Part shown: one piece after another, positions 53,550-62,690 of the stretch
Numbering within the stretch: position 1 is the first letter of the stretch
How the letters are laid out: every line of letters starts with the position of its first letter
Source of the DNA: Cellulomonas gelida
GTDB lineage: Bacteria; Actinomycetota; Actinomycetes; Actinomycetales; Cellulomonadaceae
Direction: 5' to 3'
NCBI RefSeq assembly: GCF_006538725.1
Contig: NZ_BJLQ01000002.1
Coordinates: 186,001 to 250,000, forward strand
DNA: 64,000 nt
The notes under the pieces: model-generated
What the model was told of the DNA's origin: nothing
Databases searched by the model: none
The model's input: only the letters and a program-made list of their open reading frames with translations
Position numbers and translations under genes: made by a program

Positions 53550-54596
53550 ATGACCGATGACCACTCGGGCCCGCGCGCGGGCCGGCACTCCACGACCGGG
53601 CTGGCCGCGCCGCCCGGCACTCCGGCAAAGGCTGCCGTCGCCGCTCGCGGGCTCGTGAAGAAGTACAAGGACGTCGTCGCGCTCGACGGCGTCGACCTCA
53701 CCGTTCCCGAGGGCACCGTCCTGGGTCTGCTCGGCCCGAACGGGGCGGGCAAGACCACCACGGTGCGCATCCTGGCGACCCTGCTTCAGCCTGACTCGGG
53801 CACAGCTGAGGTGGCCGGGATCGACGTGCTGCACCACCCTCGAGCGGTCCGGCGCAAGATCGGGCTCTCGGGTCAGTACGCCGCGGTCGACGAGTACCTC
53901 ACGGGGTACGAGAACCTCGAGATGATCGGCCGCCTCTACCACCTGGGCAAGGCGCGCTCACGCGAACGCGCGCGCGAGCTGCTCGCGCAGTTCCGCCTCG
54001 ACGAGGCGGCCGACCGGCCGTCGCGCACGTACTCGGGCGGCATGCGCCGACGGCTCGACCTCGCCGGCGCGCTCGTGGCGAGCCCGCCGGTGATCTTCCT
54101 CGACGAGCCGACCACCGGCCTCGACCCACGCGGCCGCGCGGAGATGTGGGAGGTCATCCAGACGCTCGTCGCGGGCGGGACGACTCTGCTGCTGACCACC
54201 CAGTATCTCGAGGAGGCCGACGTCCTGGCGGACGACATCGTGGTGATCGACCACGGCAAGGTCATCGCCCAGGGCACAGCCGACCAGCTCAAGCTCCAGG
54301 TCGGCGGCGAGCGCCTCGACCTCACCGTCGCGGACGAGACGCTGCTCGAGCAGGCAGCGGCCTTGCTCGAGCCACTCGGCGTCGGCAAGCCCACGCTCGA
54401 CGCGAGTCGCCGGTCGCTGCTCATGCCGGTCACCGGCGGCGCCCGCACGCTCACCGAGGCGCTGCGGCGGCTCGACGACGCGGGGATCACGCTCGACGAC
54501 GTCGGCCTGCGCCGGCCCACGCTCGACGACGTGTTCCTGACGCTGACGGGACGCCCGGCCGAGGACGACGAGACCGAGACGAAGGGAGACGCGTGA
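53550..54596 (+). CDS. Daunorubicin-type ABC-2 ATP-binding protein (DrrA-like)
   Basis: A 348-residue ATPase with a disordered N-terminus of about 30 residues. Walker A is GPNGAGKTTTVRILATLL near residue 70, the A-loop region reads YKDVVALDGVDL, the signature YSGGMRRRLDLAGAL and Walker B IFLDEPTTGLDPRGR are of the DrrA type, and the C-terminal domain ends RPTLDDVFLTLTGRPAEDDE. DrrA relatives drive lipid or drug export. The permease gene follows with a one-base overlap (TGATG). Confidence 0.9.
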   Translation: MTDDHSGPRAGRHSTTGLAAPPGTPAKAAVAARGLVKKYKDVVALDGVDLTVPEGTVLGLLGPNGAGKTTTVRILATLLQPDSGTAEVAGIDVLHHPRAVRRKIGLSGQYAAVDEYLTGYENLEMIGRLYHLGKARSRERARELLAQFRLDEAADRPSRTYSGGMRRRLDLAGALVASPPVIFLDEPTTGLDPRGRAEMWEVIQTLVAGGTTLLLTTQYLEEADVLADDIVVIDHGKVIAQGTADQLKLQVGGERLDLTVADETLLEQAAALLEPLGVGKPTLDASRRSLLMPVTGGARTLTEALRRLDDAGITLDDVGLRRPTLDDVFLTLTGRPAEDDETETKGDA

Positions 54597-55408
54597 TGGC
54601 CTTCCCGACCGTGCTGAGCGACGCGCACGTCGTCGCCAGGCGCAACATCATCAAGATCAAGCGCGTCCCCGACCTGCTGGTCTTCACGACGCTCTCGCCG
54701 ATCATGTTCGTCCTGCTGTTCGCGTTCGTGTTCGGCGGCGCGATCCAGGTGCCCGGCGGCACCGACCCGAGCGCCTATCGCGAGTTCCTCATGGCGGGGA
54801 TCTTCGCGCAGACGGTGATCTTCGGCGCGACGATCACCGGCGCGGGCCTGGCCGAGGACGTGAAGAAGGGGATCATCGACCGCTTCCGGTCCTTGCCGAT
54901 GGCGCCGTCCGCCGTGCTCACCGGGCGGACGATGTCCGACGTCGTGAACAACGTGCTGGTGCTCATCGTCATGTCGCTCACCGGGCTGCTGGTCGGCTGG
55001 GCCATCCACAGCTCCGTGGGCGAGGCGCTCGCGGGGTTCCTCCTGCTGATCGTCTTCGCGTACGCCGTGTCGTGGATCATGGCGTGGCTGGGCATGCTCG
55101 TCCCGAGCGTCGAGGTCTTCAACAACGCGACCTTCATCGTGATCTTCCCGATCACGTTCGTCGCCAACACCTTCGTGCCGCTCGAGACGCTGCCCAAGGT
55201 GCTCCAGACGTTCGCCGAGTGGAACCCCGTCTCTGCCGTCACGCAGGCGTCCCGCGAGCTGTTCGGCAACATCCCCGCGGGAGTGCCCGAGCCGACGGCC
55301 TGGCCGCTGCAGAACGCGACGCTGTACACGCTGATCTGGACCGTGATCATCCTCGCGGTGTTCATCCCGATCGCGAACCTGCAGTACCGCCGCAGCACGA
55401 GCCGCTGA
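54596..55408 (+). CDS. Daunorubicin-type ABC-2 permease (DrrB-like)
   Basis: A 270-residue membrane protein with six helices. The N-terminal ARRNIIKIKRVPDLLVFTTLSPIMFVLLF and the loop DVKKGIIDRFRSLPMAPSAVLTGRTMSD (about 95-122) are typical of DrrB. The C-terminal PVSAVTQASRELFGNIPAGVP is also conserved. With the preceding ATPase it should form a complete exporter. It ends at a hairpin shared with the NUDIX gene. Confidence 0.9.
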   Translation: MAFPTVLSDAHVVARRNIIKIKRVPDLLVFTTLSPIMFVLLFAFVFGGAIQVPGGTDPSAYREFLMAGIFAQTVIFGATITGAGLAEDVKKGIIDRFRSLPMAPSAVLTGRTMSDVVNNVLVLIVMSLTGLLVGWAIHSSVGEALAGFLLLIVFAYAVSWIMAWLGMLVPSVEVFNNATFIVIFPITFVANTFVPLETLPKVLQTFAEWNPVSAVTQASRELFGNIPAGVPEPTAWPLQNATLYTLIWTVIILAVFIPIANLQYRRSTSR

Positions 55409-55416
55409 ACGACGAA

Positions 55417-55453
55417 GGCCGGTGCCCGACGCTCGTCGCGTCAGGCACCGGCC
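55417..55453. terminator. Bidirectional hairpin between the DrrB-like and NUDIX genes
   Basis: Two 16-base arms (55417-55432 and 55438-55453) pair with one mismatch around a 5-nt loop, between convergent stops at 55408 and 55474. Confidence 0.8.
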
Positions 55454-55473
55454 CCTCGTCGTCGCGTCGCCGC

Positions 55474-56094
55474 TCAGGGCGTCGCGGGCTCGAGCGTGTC
55501 CCAGCCGCGCGCGCGAGCGGCCACCGCCGCGAGCACGCCGATCGTCGTCGTCGGGCTCGCGAACCGGTCGCCGAGCACGCCCGCGACAGCCTCGTCGAGC
55601 GGCACCCACCGGGCCACCATCGCAGCCTCCTCGTCCTCCCGTGCGAAGCGGTCCGCCTCGGGGACGGGCGACAGGTCGCGGGCCACGAAGACGGTGATTC
55701 GCTCCGAGGAACCGCCGGGCGTCGTGAAGAACTCGACGAGCCGCCACCAGCGACCGGCCACCAGGTCGGCCTCCTCGGCGAGCTCGCGCGCCGCGGCCCG
55801 CACCGGGTCCTCGCCAGGCACGTCGAGCAGTCCCGCGGGGGGCTCCCACAGGACGTGCGCGACCGGGTGCCGGTATTGCGACAGCAGCAGCACCCGGTCG
55901 TCGTCGTCGAGCGCGATCACCGCGACCGCGCCCGTGTGCGCCACGTACTCACGCACCACCTGCGACTCACCCAGGTCGACGCGGTCGCGCGCGAGGTCCC
56001 AGACACGGCCGTGGTAGACGACCTCGTGCTCGAGGACCTCGTGCCGCGCCGCGACGTCCCGGACGGGCTCGTCGGACCCGACGCCGCTCGTCAG
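55474..56094 (-). CDS. NUDIX hydrolase, ADP-ribose pyrophosphatase type, probable CTG start
   Basis: A 206-residue NUDIX enzyme. The N-terminal strand region [24 protein letters not shown] comes before [31 protein letters not shown], and the Nudix box is [24 protein letters not shown]. The family splits ADP-ribose and similar nucleotide sugars. The family N-terminus extends to about 56090, but there is no ATG, GTG or TTG in frame there. A CTG at 56094 overlaps the pyrG stop as CTGA, imitating the usual ATGA coupling, and gives the expected length. The alternative GTG at 55959 would remove the first domain strand set. Order after pyrG matches Rv1699-Rv1700. Confidence 0.8.
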   Translation of the reverse strand: MTSGVGSDEPVRDVAARHEVLEHEVVYHGRVWDLARDRVDLGESQVVREYVAHTGAVAVIALDDDDRVLLLSQYRHPVAHVLWEPPAGLLDVPGEDPVRAAARELAEEADLVAGRWWRLVEFFTTPGGSSERITVFVARDLSPVPEADRFAREDEEAAMVARWVPLDEAVAGVLGDRFASPTTTIGVLAAVAARARGWDTLEPATP

Positions 56095-57758
56095 CTCTCG
56101 TCCTGCCGGGCGAGCGCCGCCGCGACCAGACCCGCGAACAGCGGGTGGGCACGGTTCGGGCGCGACTTGAACTCCGGGTGCGCCTGCGTCGAGACGTAGT
56201 ACGGGTGCACGTCACGCGGCAGCTCGACGAACTCCACCAGCGAGGTGTCGGGCGAGACGCCCGAGATCACCAGGCCGGCCTCCTCGAGCTGCGCGCGGTA
56301 GGAGTTGTTGACCTCGTACCGGTGGCGGTGCCGCTCGGAGATCCGGTTCGCGCCGTACGCCTCGGCGACGACCGAGCCGGGCGTGAGGACCGCGTCGTAC
56401 GCACCGAGACGCATGGTCCCGCCGAGGTCGCCCTCGCCGCCGACGATCGCCAGCTGCTCGGCCATCGTCGCGATGACCGGGTGCGCGGGGTTGTCGTCGA
56501 ACTCCGAGGAGGACGCTCCGTCGAGGCCGAGCACGTTGCGGGCGTACTCGATGACCATGCACTGCAGGCCGAGGCAGATGCCGAGCGTCGGGACGCCGTT
56601 CTCGCGCGACCAGCGCAGCGCCCCGAGCTTGCCCTCGATGCCGCGCACCCCGAAGCCGCCCGGCACGAGGACCGCGTCGACGCCCTCGAGCGCCGACTGC
56701 GCGCCCGCCGGGGTCTGGCAGTCGTCGGACGACACCCAGCGGATGACGACCTTCGCGTCGTGGTGGAAGCCGCCCGCGCGCAGCGCCTCGGTGACCGACA
56801 GGTACGCGTCCGGCAGGTCGATGTACTTGCCGACGAGCGCGATCTCGACCCGGTACGCCGGCTCGTGGACGCGCTTGAGCAGCTCGTCCCAGCCGCTCCA
56901 GTCGACGTCGCGGAACGGCAGGCCGAGCCGCTGCACCGCGTACGCGTCCAGACCCTCGGCGTGCAGCACGCGCGGGATGTCGTAGATGCTCGGCGCGTCC
57001 TTGGCGGTGACGACGCCCTCGGTGTCGACGTCGCAGAACAGCGCGATCTTGCGCTTGATGCTCTCGGGCACGTCACGGTCGGCGCGGAGCACGATCGCGT
57101 CAGGCTGGATGCCGATGCTGCGCAGCGCGGCGACGGAGTGCTGGGTCGGCTTGGTCTTCAGCTCGCCCGAGGGGCCGATGTACGGCAGGAGCGAGACGTG
57201 CAGGAAGAACACGTTGTCGCGGCCGAGGTCGTGGCGCACCTGGCGGGCGGCCTCGAGGAACGGCAGCGACTCGATGTCGCCGACCGTCCCACCGATCTCG
57301 GTGATGATCACGTCGACGCCGTCTTGCGCCTGCGCCCGCATGCGTGACTTGATCTCGTCGGTGATGTGCGGGATGACCTGCACGGTGTCACCGAGGTACT
57401 CGCCGCGACGCTCCTTGGCGATGACCTGGGAGTACACCTGGCCCGTCGTCACGTTCGCCGACCCGACGAGGTTCACGTCGAGGAAGCGCTCGTAGTGCCC
57501 GACGTCGAGGTCGGTCTCCGCACCGTCGTCGGTCACGAAGACCTCGCCGTGCTGGAACGGGTTCATCGTCCCAGGGTCGACGTTCAGGTAGGGGTCGAGC
57601 TTCTGCATCGTGACCGTCAGGCCACGGGAGCGAAGGAGTCGGCCGAGGCTGCTCGCCGTCAGGCCCTTGCCGAGAGAAGAGGCAACTCCCCCGGTGACGA
57701 AGATGTGCCGGGTCAGATGGTCCGACCGCCCGGTGAGTCGGTGCGCGCGCTCTGTCAC
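56091..57758 (-). CDS. pyrG: CTP synthase
   Basis: A 555-residue enzyme making CTP from UTP, ATP and glutamine. The synthetase domain opens with the P-loop [20 protein letters not shown] (about 17-36). The glutaminase domain has Cys in [11 protein letters not shown] and the His/Glu pair in [30 protein letters not shown] is the UTP/CTP region. The frame is open far upstream, but the GTG at 57758 gives the family length and has a TAGGCT hexamer before it. The NUDIX gene follows by overlap. Confidence 0.96.
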   Translation of the reverse strand: MTERAHRLTGRSDHLTRHIFVTGGVASSLGKGLTASSLGRLLRSRGLTVTMQKLDPYLNVDPGTMNPFQHGEVFVTDDGAETDLDVGHYERFLDVNLVGSANVTTGQVYSQVIAKERRGEYLGDTVQVIPHITDEIKSRMRAQAQDGVDVIITEIGGTVGDIESLPFLEAARQVRHDLGRDNVFFLHVSLLPYIGPSGELKTKPTQHSVAALRSIGIQPDAIVLRADRDVPESIKRKIALFCDVDTEGVVTAKDAPSIYDIPRVLHAEGLDAYAVQRLGLPFRDVDWSGWDELLKRVHEPAYRVEIALVGKYIDLPDAYLSVTEALRAGGFHHDAKVVIRWVSSDDCQTPAGAQSALEGVDAVLVPGGFGVRGIEGKLGALRWSRENGVPTLGICLGLQCMVIEYARNVLGLDGASSSEFDDNPAHPVIATMAEQLAIVGGEGDLGGTMRLGAYDAVLTPGSVVAEAYGANRISERHRHRYEVNNSYRAQLEEAGLVISGVSPDTSLVEFVELPRDVHPYYVSTQAHPEFKSRPNRAHPLFAGLVAAALARQDES

Positions 57759-57766
57759 GGGATTCC

Positions 57767-57772
57767 AGCCTA
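57767..57772 (-). promoter_or_regulatory. -10 hexamer TAGGCT before pyrG
   Basis: On the minus strand TAGGCT is followed by 8 bases and the GTG. Initiating purine would be at or next to the start codon. In Gram-positives pyrG can be controlled by reiterative initiation, but no run of C follows here. Confidence 0.5.
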
Positions 57773-57858
57773 CCCGACCGCTGGGCCCATGGATGCGGCC
57801 GACGCGGTGAGTCGGCCCACTCCCGGGTGACCCGCTCCTCGCCGTGCCATGACGGCGC

Positions 57859-59511
57859 TCACTCGTCCGGCAGCTCGACGACCGGGGCGGAGGCCGGTAC
57901 GGGCGTCCGCTCGACCCGCAGGACGTCGACGGCGGTGCGCCGGTCGAGCAGCGCGACGGCACCCGCGACGACGACGAGGGCCACGACGGCCCCGCCCGCA
58001 CCGGCGCCGACCGCCGTCCAGAGACCGTGGCCGGCGACGTCCTGGACCGTGTCGGCGACCCAGCGGCCGGTGGCACCGGCCACCGTGACGGCTCCGGCGA
58101 GGACCGCGAGCGTGCGCACCACGCCAGTGAGCGCGCCGCCGCCCGCAGCACGACGCAGCAGCACGAGCGCGCTGCCACCTCCCGCGAGCATGCCGATGCT
58201 GCTCGCCGCCCCGATCGCCACCACCGCGCCGCCCGCGGGGACCTGTGCGCGCACGAGCACCACCGCAGCGACCGCCACCACGCCCCAGCCGACGACGTTG
58301 GCGGCGACCGCCAGCCGCCCCCGCTCGAGCGCGTACAGCGTGCGTGAGACGTGGAAGAGCAGGGCGAAGCCGACGAGCCCCGGCATCATCCAGGTGAGCG
58401 CAGGACCCATCTCGTCGGCGACCGTGGCGTCGTCGGCGACCACGGCGAACACCGTGGCGACGGCGGTCGCGGCCGCGACCACGACCGCGACGCCCGCGCC
58501 GGCCGCGATGAGCACGCCCCGGGTCGTCACCGCGGCCATCCGCGCGAAGCCCACGCGGTCGCCCGCCGAGGCGCGTGCGGCGATCCGCGGGAAGGACGAC
58601 GTCGCAAGCGGCACGACGAGCACCGCGTACGGCAGCAGGTAGACCTGCTGCGTGTAGAGGAACCGGGTGAGCGTGCCCTCCTGCGCGTACGGCTGCCACC
58701 ACGCGACCTTCATGATGACGAGCAGCGCGAGCTGCTGCGCCGCGACGGCCCCCACGCCCGCCAGCGCGAGGTGGCGCAGGCGGCGGCCCACGCCGTGCGG
58801 GAACCGCAGGGTCGGGCGCAGCCGGACGCCGAGCCGCCGGACCGGGACGAACATCGGCAGGCACATCGCCGCCACCCCGAGCGTGGTCCCCCACGCGAGC
58901 ACGTCGAGCGCCTGGCTCTCCAGGGCCGCGGGGTCGGACTGCTCGCCGTTCGCGAGCGCGCCGTAGACGACGTAGGTCGTCATGACGACGAGCGAGGAGA
59001 TGACCGGCGCGAACGCCGGCCAGAAGAACCGCTTGTGGGCCTGCAGGACCGCGTAGAGCAGGACCGCGACGCCGTAGAGCGGGACCTGGACCGCGAAGAC
59101 CAGGATGAAGAACCTGATGAGGTCGACCTGGTCGGAGGTGTGGGCCAGCGCGTGCGCGATCGGCGTCGACAGCGCCGCGAGCAGCACAGCGAGCGGCGCC
59201 AGGACCAGCAGCGTCCAGCCGAGCGCACCGGACGCCGTGCGCTCGACCTCGCGCCGGTCACCGCGCGCGATCGGCCCCGTGAGCAGCGGGACGAGCGCGC
59301 CCGCGAGGGCACCCCCCGCGGCCACCTCGAACAGGACGTTGGGCAGCAGGTTCGCGGAGTTGTACGCGTCGCCGATCACGCCGGGCCCGACCTCGGACGC
59401 CTGCAGCAACCACCGACCGAACCCGAGGAGCCGCGACAGCACGGTGACCGCCGCGATCATCGCCGCGGCGCCGGCCAGCCCGCCGAGCGCGCGGCGAGCA
59501 GCCGGGCTCAC
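57859..59511 (-). CDS. murJ: MurJ-type lipid-linked precursor flippase
   Basis: A 550-residue MOP-superfamily protein with about 14 membrane helices. The start [52 protein letters not shown] (positions about 25-77) is diagnostic of MurJ/MviN. MurJ flips lipid II across the membrane. Actinobacteria usually also have a large MurJ with a pseudokinase domain elsewhere; this one lacks that domain, so it may be a paralogue. It overlaps by 4 bases the transferase gene upstream, which suggests a shared lipid-linked substrate. pyrG follows 100 bases downstream with its own promoter. Confidence 0.87.
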   Translation of the reverse strand: MSPAARRALGGLAGAAAMIAAVTVLSRLLGFGRWLLQASEVGPGVIGDAYNSANLLPNVLFEVAAGGALAGALVPLLTGPIARGDRREVERTASGALGWTLLVLAPLAVLLAALSTPIAHALAHTSDQVDLIRFFILVFAVQVPLYGVAVLLYAVLQAHKRFFWPAFAPVISSLVVMTTYVVYGALANGEQSDPAALESQALDVLAWGTTLGVAAMCLPMFVPVRRLGVRLRPTLRFPHGVGRRLRHLALAGVGAVAAQQLALLVIMKVAWWQPYAQEGTLTRFLYTQQVYLLPYAVLVVPLATSSFPRIAARASAGDRVGFARMAAVTTRGVLIAAGAGVAVVVAAATAVATVFAVVADDATVADEMGPALTWMMPGLVGFALLFHVSRTLYALERGRLAVAANVVGWGVVAVAAVVLVRAQVPAGGAVVAIGAASSIGMLAGGGSALVLLRRAAGGGALTGVVRTLAVLAGAVTVAGATGRWVADTVQDVAGHGLWTAVGAGAGGAVVALVVVAGAVALLDRRTAVDVLRVERTPVPASAPVVELPDE

Positions 59512-60389
59512 GCGCTCGGAGCCGGCGCGTGCACCGGCCGGCGACCCCACCGGTCGATGTCCCGCAGCACGGGTGTCGCCTCGATGACCGCGGTGAAGCT
59601 CACCTTCTCGCTCACCACGGTCAGCCCGACGGTCGCCGCGAGCGCGGCGAGGCGGACGGCACGCGGGGCCCCGAGGACGAGCGCCGAGCCGAGCGCCGCC
59701 CCCAGCGCGTTGGCTCCACCGTCGCCGAGCATGTCGGTCTCGGCGAGGTCCTGGTCGGCCGCGGCGGCCGACGCCCCGACGATCGCCGCGGCGGCCGGCC
59801 CACCCGCGCCGGGTGCGAGCACCATCGGCACGGCCGCGATCGTGGCCGCCTTGAGCGCACGCCCGGGCCGCAGGTCGAGCAGGTTGAGGAGGTTCGCGGT
59901 CGAGGCGATGAGCGCGCCGGAGACCGCGACGTCGGTCCCCCACCCCACCAGGCCGCGGCGGATGCCGTCGTCGCCCGTACGCGGGGTGGCGACAGCGGCC
60001 GCCAGCAGCGCGCCCGCACCGATCCCGAGGACCTTGAGCCCGCCCGTGGTGACCCGGCCCTGCGCGAGCGCACCGAGGTGCCCGCGCAGGCCCTTGCGCC
60101 GGTCGTCGAGGTCCTCAGCGAGGTCGTCGACGATGCCGAACGCCGCGCCCGCCGCCGTCGCGATCCCGACCGCACCCGCGGCCCGCGCGCTGGGCGCGGC
60201 CACGACCGCACCCGCGACGAGACCCGCCGCGACGGCCGGCCCCTCGAGCATGCTCACGGGCTCGCCGCGGTGATTCGTGCGGAGCCAGCGCTGCTGACCG
60301 CCGGGCGCGTGCTCCTCGAGCACCGCGCGCACCACGGCGGTCACGGTCCGTGCCGTCGCGACCGCGCCGAGCCTGCGCCCGATGCTCAC
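59508..60389 (-). CDS. MraY/WecA-like polyprenyl-phosphate phosphoglycosyltransferase homologue
   Basis: A 293-residue membrane protein with the motifs of the polyprenyl-phosphate sugar-phosphate transferase family: NHRGEPVSMLEGPAVAAG, the catalytic AFGIVDDLAEDLDDRRKGLRGHL (about 83-105, with Asp-Asp), NLLNLLDLRPGRALKAA (about 165-181) and DMLGDGGANALGAALG (about 219-234). It is shorter than MraY (about 360) and lacks the HHH loop. It may attach a sugar phosphate to undecaprenyl phosphate for a polymer other than peptidoglycan. It overlaps steB/mctB and murJ by 4 bases each. Confidence 0.75.
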   Translation of the reverse strand: MSIGRRLGAVATARTVTAVVRAVLEEHAPGGQQRWLRTNHRGEPVSMLEGPAVAAGLVAGAVVAAPSARAAGAVGIATAAGAAFGIVDDLAEDLDDRRKGLRGHLGALAQGRVTTGGLKVLGIGAGALLAAAVATPRTGDDGIRRGLVGWGTDVAVSGALIASTANLLNLLDLRPGRALKAATIAAVPMVLAPGAGGPAAAAIVGASAAAADQDLAETDMLGDGGANALGAALGSALVLGAPRAVRLAALAATVGLTVVSEKVSFTAVIEATPVLRDIDRWGRRPVHAPAPSA

Positions 60390-61468
60390 CCACCGCTCCC
60401 CGGGTCGGTGGTGGCCTCGCCGCTCGCGTCGCCCGAGCCGTCCGGCGCCTGGCTCTCCGAGCTCACGACCGGCGTCCGGTCGACGGGCGCGAGCACGACG
60501 ACCGGCGGGACCGCGGTCTCGTCGTCGCCGAACCCGTAGTGGCCGTTGGTCCCGGCGATCCGGGCCGCGAGCGCGAGCGGCGTCGACACCTGCCCGGTGA
60601 CCACGTCAGCTCCCGAGACAGTCGTGAGAGCCGCGGCGAGCGTCTCGTCGCCGAGCACGGCGTCGACGAGGCTGCCGTTGCCTCGCTGGCCGTCCGCGAG
60701 GACCGCCCCCTCGGACAGGTCCTGGGCGGCGCTCAGCACCGCGACCTGCGCCGCGAGCACGTCAGCGTCCGACTCCGCGTCCACGCCGGGGGTCGGCGTG
60801 GCGGCGCCGTCGACAGCAGGCGCGGTGGGGACGCCGAGCACGACGACCGCGTCGGCCCCGGTGACGACCGGGTCCGCGAGCGTGATCATGGGGTTGTCGC
60901 CCTGCGACAGGATCGCCAGGACGTTGGCCGCGTCTGCCGTGAGCGTGTCCGGCGAGGCCGGGTCGGCACCCGTCAGCCCCTGCACGAGGGCCTGCGCGAG
61001 CTGCTCGTCGAGGGTCGCGTCGTCGGCCGGCGCGGGGTCGAGGTTCTCCAGCAGGAGACCGACGAGCGCGTTGCGGAACGAGCGCAGGTCGGGGTCGTAC
61101 CACGCGTCGGTCAGCGCGGCGTGCGCCGTGACCGTCGCGCCGGCCTGCGAGAGCCGGTCGTCGATCGCGGTGCGCTCGCCCTCCGGCACGTCGCCCAGCG
61201 CGATCACGGCGACGCGACGGTCGGCCAGCGCGCCGGACAGCAACGCAGGTCCCGAGGCGTCCACGAACTCCTGGGCGTCGGCGAGGTCGCCCGACGTCAC
61301 GTCGAGCTGCGTGCGCAGCTCGTCCTTCTCGGTGCGCAGCTGGTCCACCTGGCCGGTGAGCGTGTCGCCGATCGTCTCCTTGAGGGGACCGGCGCCCAGC
61401 GCGATGCCGACGGCGAGCGCCAGGAACACCGAGATGAGCGAGACGAGGTGATAGCGGAAGTCGATCAC
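60386..61468 (-). CDS. SteB/MctB-family membrane protein (copper transporter-like)
   Basis: A 360-residue bitopic protein: short cytoplasmic start VIDFRYHLVSLISVFLALAVGIALGAGPL (one helix, about 5-28), a coiled-coil (GQVDQLRTEKDELRTQL) and an outside domain. In M. tuberculosis the homologue MctB (Rv1698) limits copper, while in Corynebacterium SteB works with SteA in cell division and cell-wall turnover. No Cys or Met clusters are seen, so copper handling is doubtful. steA precedes it by 31 bases. The C-terminus is disordered. GTG start. Confidence 0.82.
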   Translation of the reverse strand: MIDFRYHLVSLISVFLALAVGIALGAGPLKETIGDTLTGQVDQLRTEKDELRTQLDVTSGDLADAQEFVDASGPALLSGALADRRVAVIALGDVPEGERTAIDDRLSQAGATVTAHAALTDAWYDPDLRSFRNALVGLLLENLDPAPADDATLDEQLAQALVQGLTGADPASPDTLTADAANVLAILSQGDNPMITLADPVVTGADAVVVLGVPTAPAVDGAATPTPGVDAESDADVLAAQVAVLSAAQDLSEGAVLADGQRGNGSLVDAVLGDETLAAALTTVSGADVVTGQVSTPLALAARIAGTNGHYGFGDDETAVPPVVVLAPVDRTPVVSSESQAPDGSGDASGEATTDPGSGG

Positions 61469-61499
61469 GAGGTGGTCTTTCCGTCGGTCCGGTGGGTGC

Positions 61500-62684
61500 T
61501 CATGCGCCGCCTCCGAAGAGGCCGCGGACCCACGAGGTGAAGTCGTCGATGCGCGCACCCATGAGGCCGAAGAACGTCTGGCCCGCCTCGGTCGAGGCGA
61601 GCGCGACGCCCAGGGCGAGCAGGCCCGCGAGCACCAGGAGGGTGAGCTGGAGGTTGGAGATCCGCTGGCGGTACAGCCGCGAGACGCCCTTGGCGTCGAT
61701 GAGCTTGCCGCCGACGCGCAGGCGGGTGAGGAACGTGCTCGCCATGCCCGAGCGGCCCTTGTCGAGGAACTCGACGAGCGTCGCGTGCGTGCCGACCGCG
61801 ACGATCAGCTCGGCGCCCTTGTCGTCGGCCAGGAGCATCGCGACGTCCTCGCTCGTGCCGGTCGCGGGGAACACGACGTGCGGGACGCCGAGCTGCTCGA
61901 CGCGTGCGATGCCGGGGGCGCGACCGTCCCGGTAGGCGTGCACCACGACCTCGGCACCGCAGCCGAGCGCACGGTCGGAGACCGAGTCCATGTCGCCGAC
62001 GATCATGTCCGGCCGCCAGCCCGCCTCGAGGATCGCGTCCGCGCCGCCGTCGACGCCGATGAGCACCGGGCGGTACTCGCGGATGTACGGGCGGAGCGTG
62101 ACCAGGTCTTCCTTGTAGTGGTAGCCGCGCACCACGATCAGCACCTGTCGCCCGTCGATACGCGTGTCGATGTCCGGCACGCCCACGCCGTCGAGCAGCA
62201 GGTCCCGCTCGCGTCGCAGGTAGTCCATCGTGTTCGCCGCGAACGACTCGAGCTGGACCGACAGGCCCGCGCGAGCCTCCTCCATCGCGAGCGCGACGAT
62301 CGCCTCGGTCTGCTCGACGCCCTCGGCGACGAGCGTGTCACCGTCGTACACCGCGCCGTCGAGCACCCGTACGTGATGGCCCTCGGGGATCGCCATGACG
62401 TCGGGCCCGAGGTCGTCGACCAGCGGGATGCCCGCCTCGATGAGGATCTCCGGACCGAGGTTGGGGTAGCGGCCGGAGGTCGACCGTGCCGCGTTGAGCA
62501 CCGCCGCGGGCTGGCACGCGACGAGGGCCTCGGCCGAGACGCGGTCGAGGTCCTCGTGGTCGATCACGGCGACGTCGCCGGCGCGCAGGCGCTTGGTCAG
62601 CGACTTGGTACGGCGGTCGACACGTGCGGACCCGGCGACCCCGGGTTCAGGCGTGGGTGGGCGACGACGCAGCGTAGATCTCAT
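61500..62684 (-). CDS. steA: SteA-like cytokinetic protein
   Basis: A 394-residue protein with a thiamin pyrophosphokinase-like catalytic fold (VLIGVDGGADAILEAGWRPDMIVGDMDSVSD, about 205-236) and one C-terminal membrane helix near 340-365. It matches SteA of Corynebacterium, which together with SteB sits at the division septum. It lies 6 bases after recN and precedes steB, the same order as Rv1696-Rv1698. The N-terminal 30 residues are basic (RSTLRRRPPTPEP). The enzymatic role of the kinase-like domain is unknown. Confidence 0.85.
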   Translation of the reverse strand: MRSTLRRRPPTPEPGVAGSARVDRRTKSLTKRLRAGDVAVIDHEDLDRVSAEALVACQPAAVLNAARSTSGRYPNLGPEILIEAGIPLVDDLGPDVMAIPEGHHVRVLDGAVYDGDTLVAEGVEQTEAIVALAMEEARAGLSVQLESFAANTMDYLRRERDLLLDGVGVPDIDTRIDGRQVLIVVRGYHYKEDLVTLRPYIREYRPVLIGVDGGADAILEAGWRPDMIVGDMDSVSDRALGCGAEVVVHAYRDGRAPGIARVEQLGVPHVVFPATGTSEDVAMLLADDKGAELIVAVGTHATLVEFLDKGRSGMASTFLTRLRVGGKLIDAKGVSRLYRQRISNLQLTLLVLAGLLALGVALASTEAGQTFFGLMGARIDDFTSWVRGLFGGGA

Positions 62685-62690
62685 CGTCGG

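Noticed and set aside
57759-58178. Longer pyrG with 140 extra residues
   Set aside because: The extra stretch lies over the murJ end in another frame and is Arg/Ser-rich; CTP synthase length fits 555 residues.
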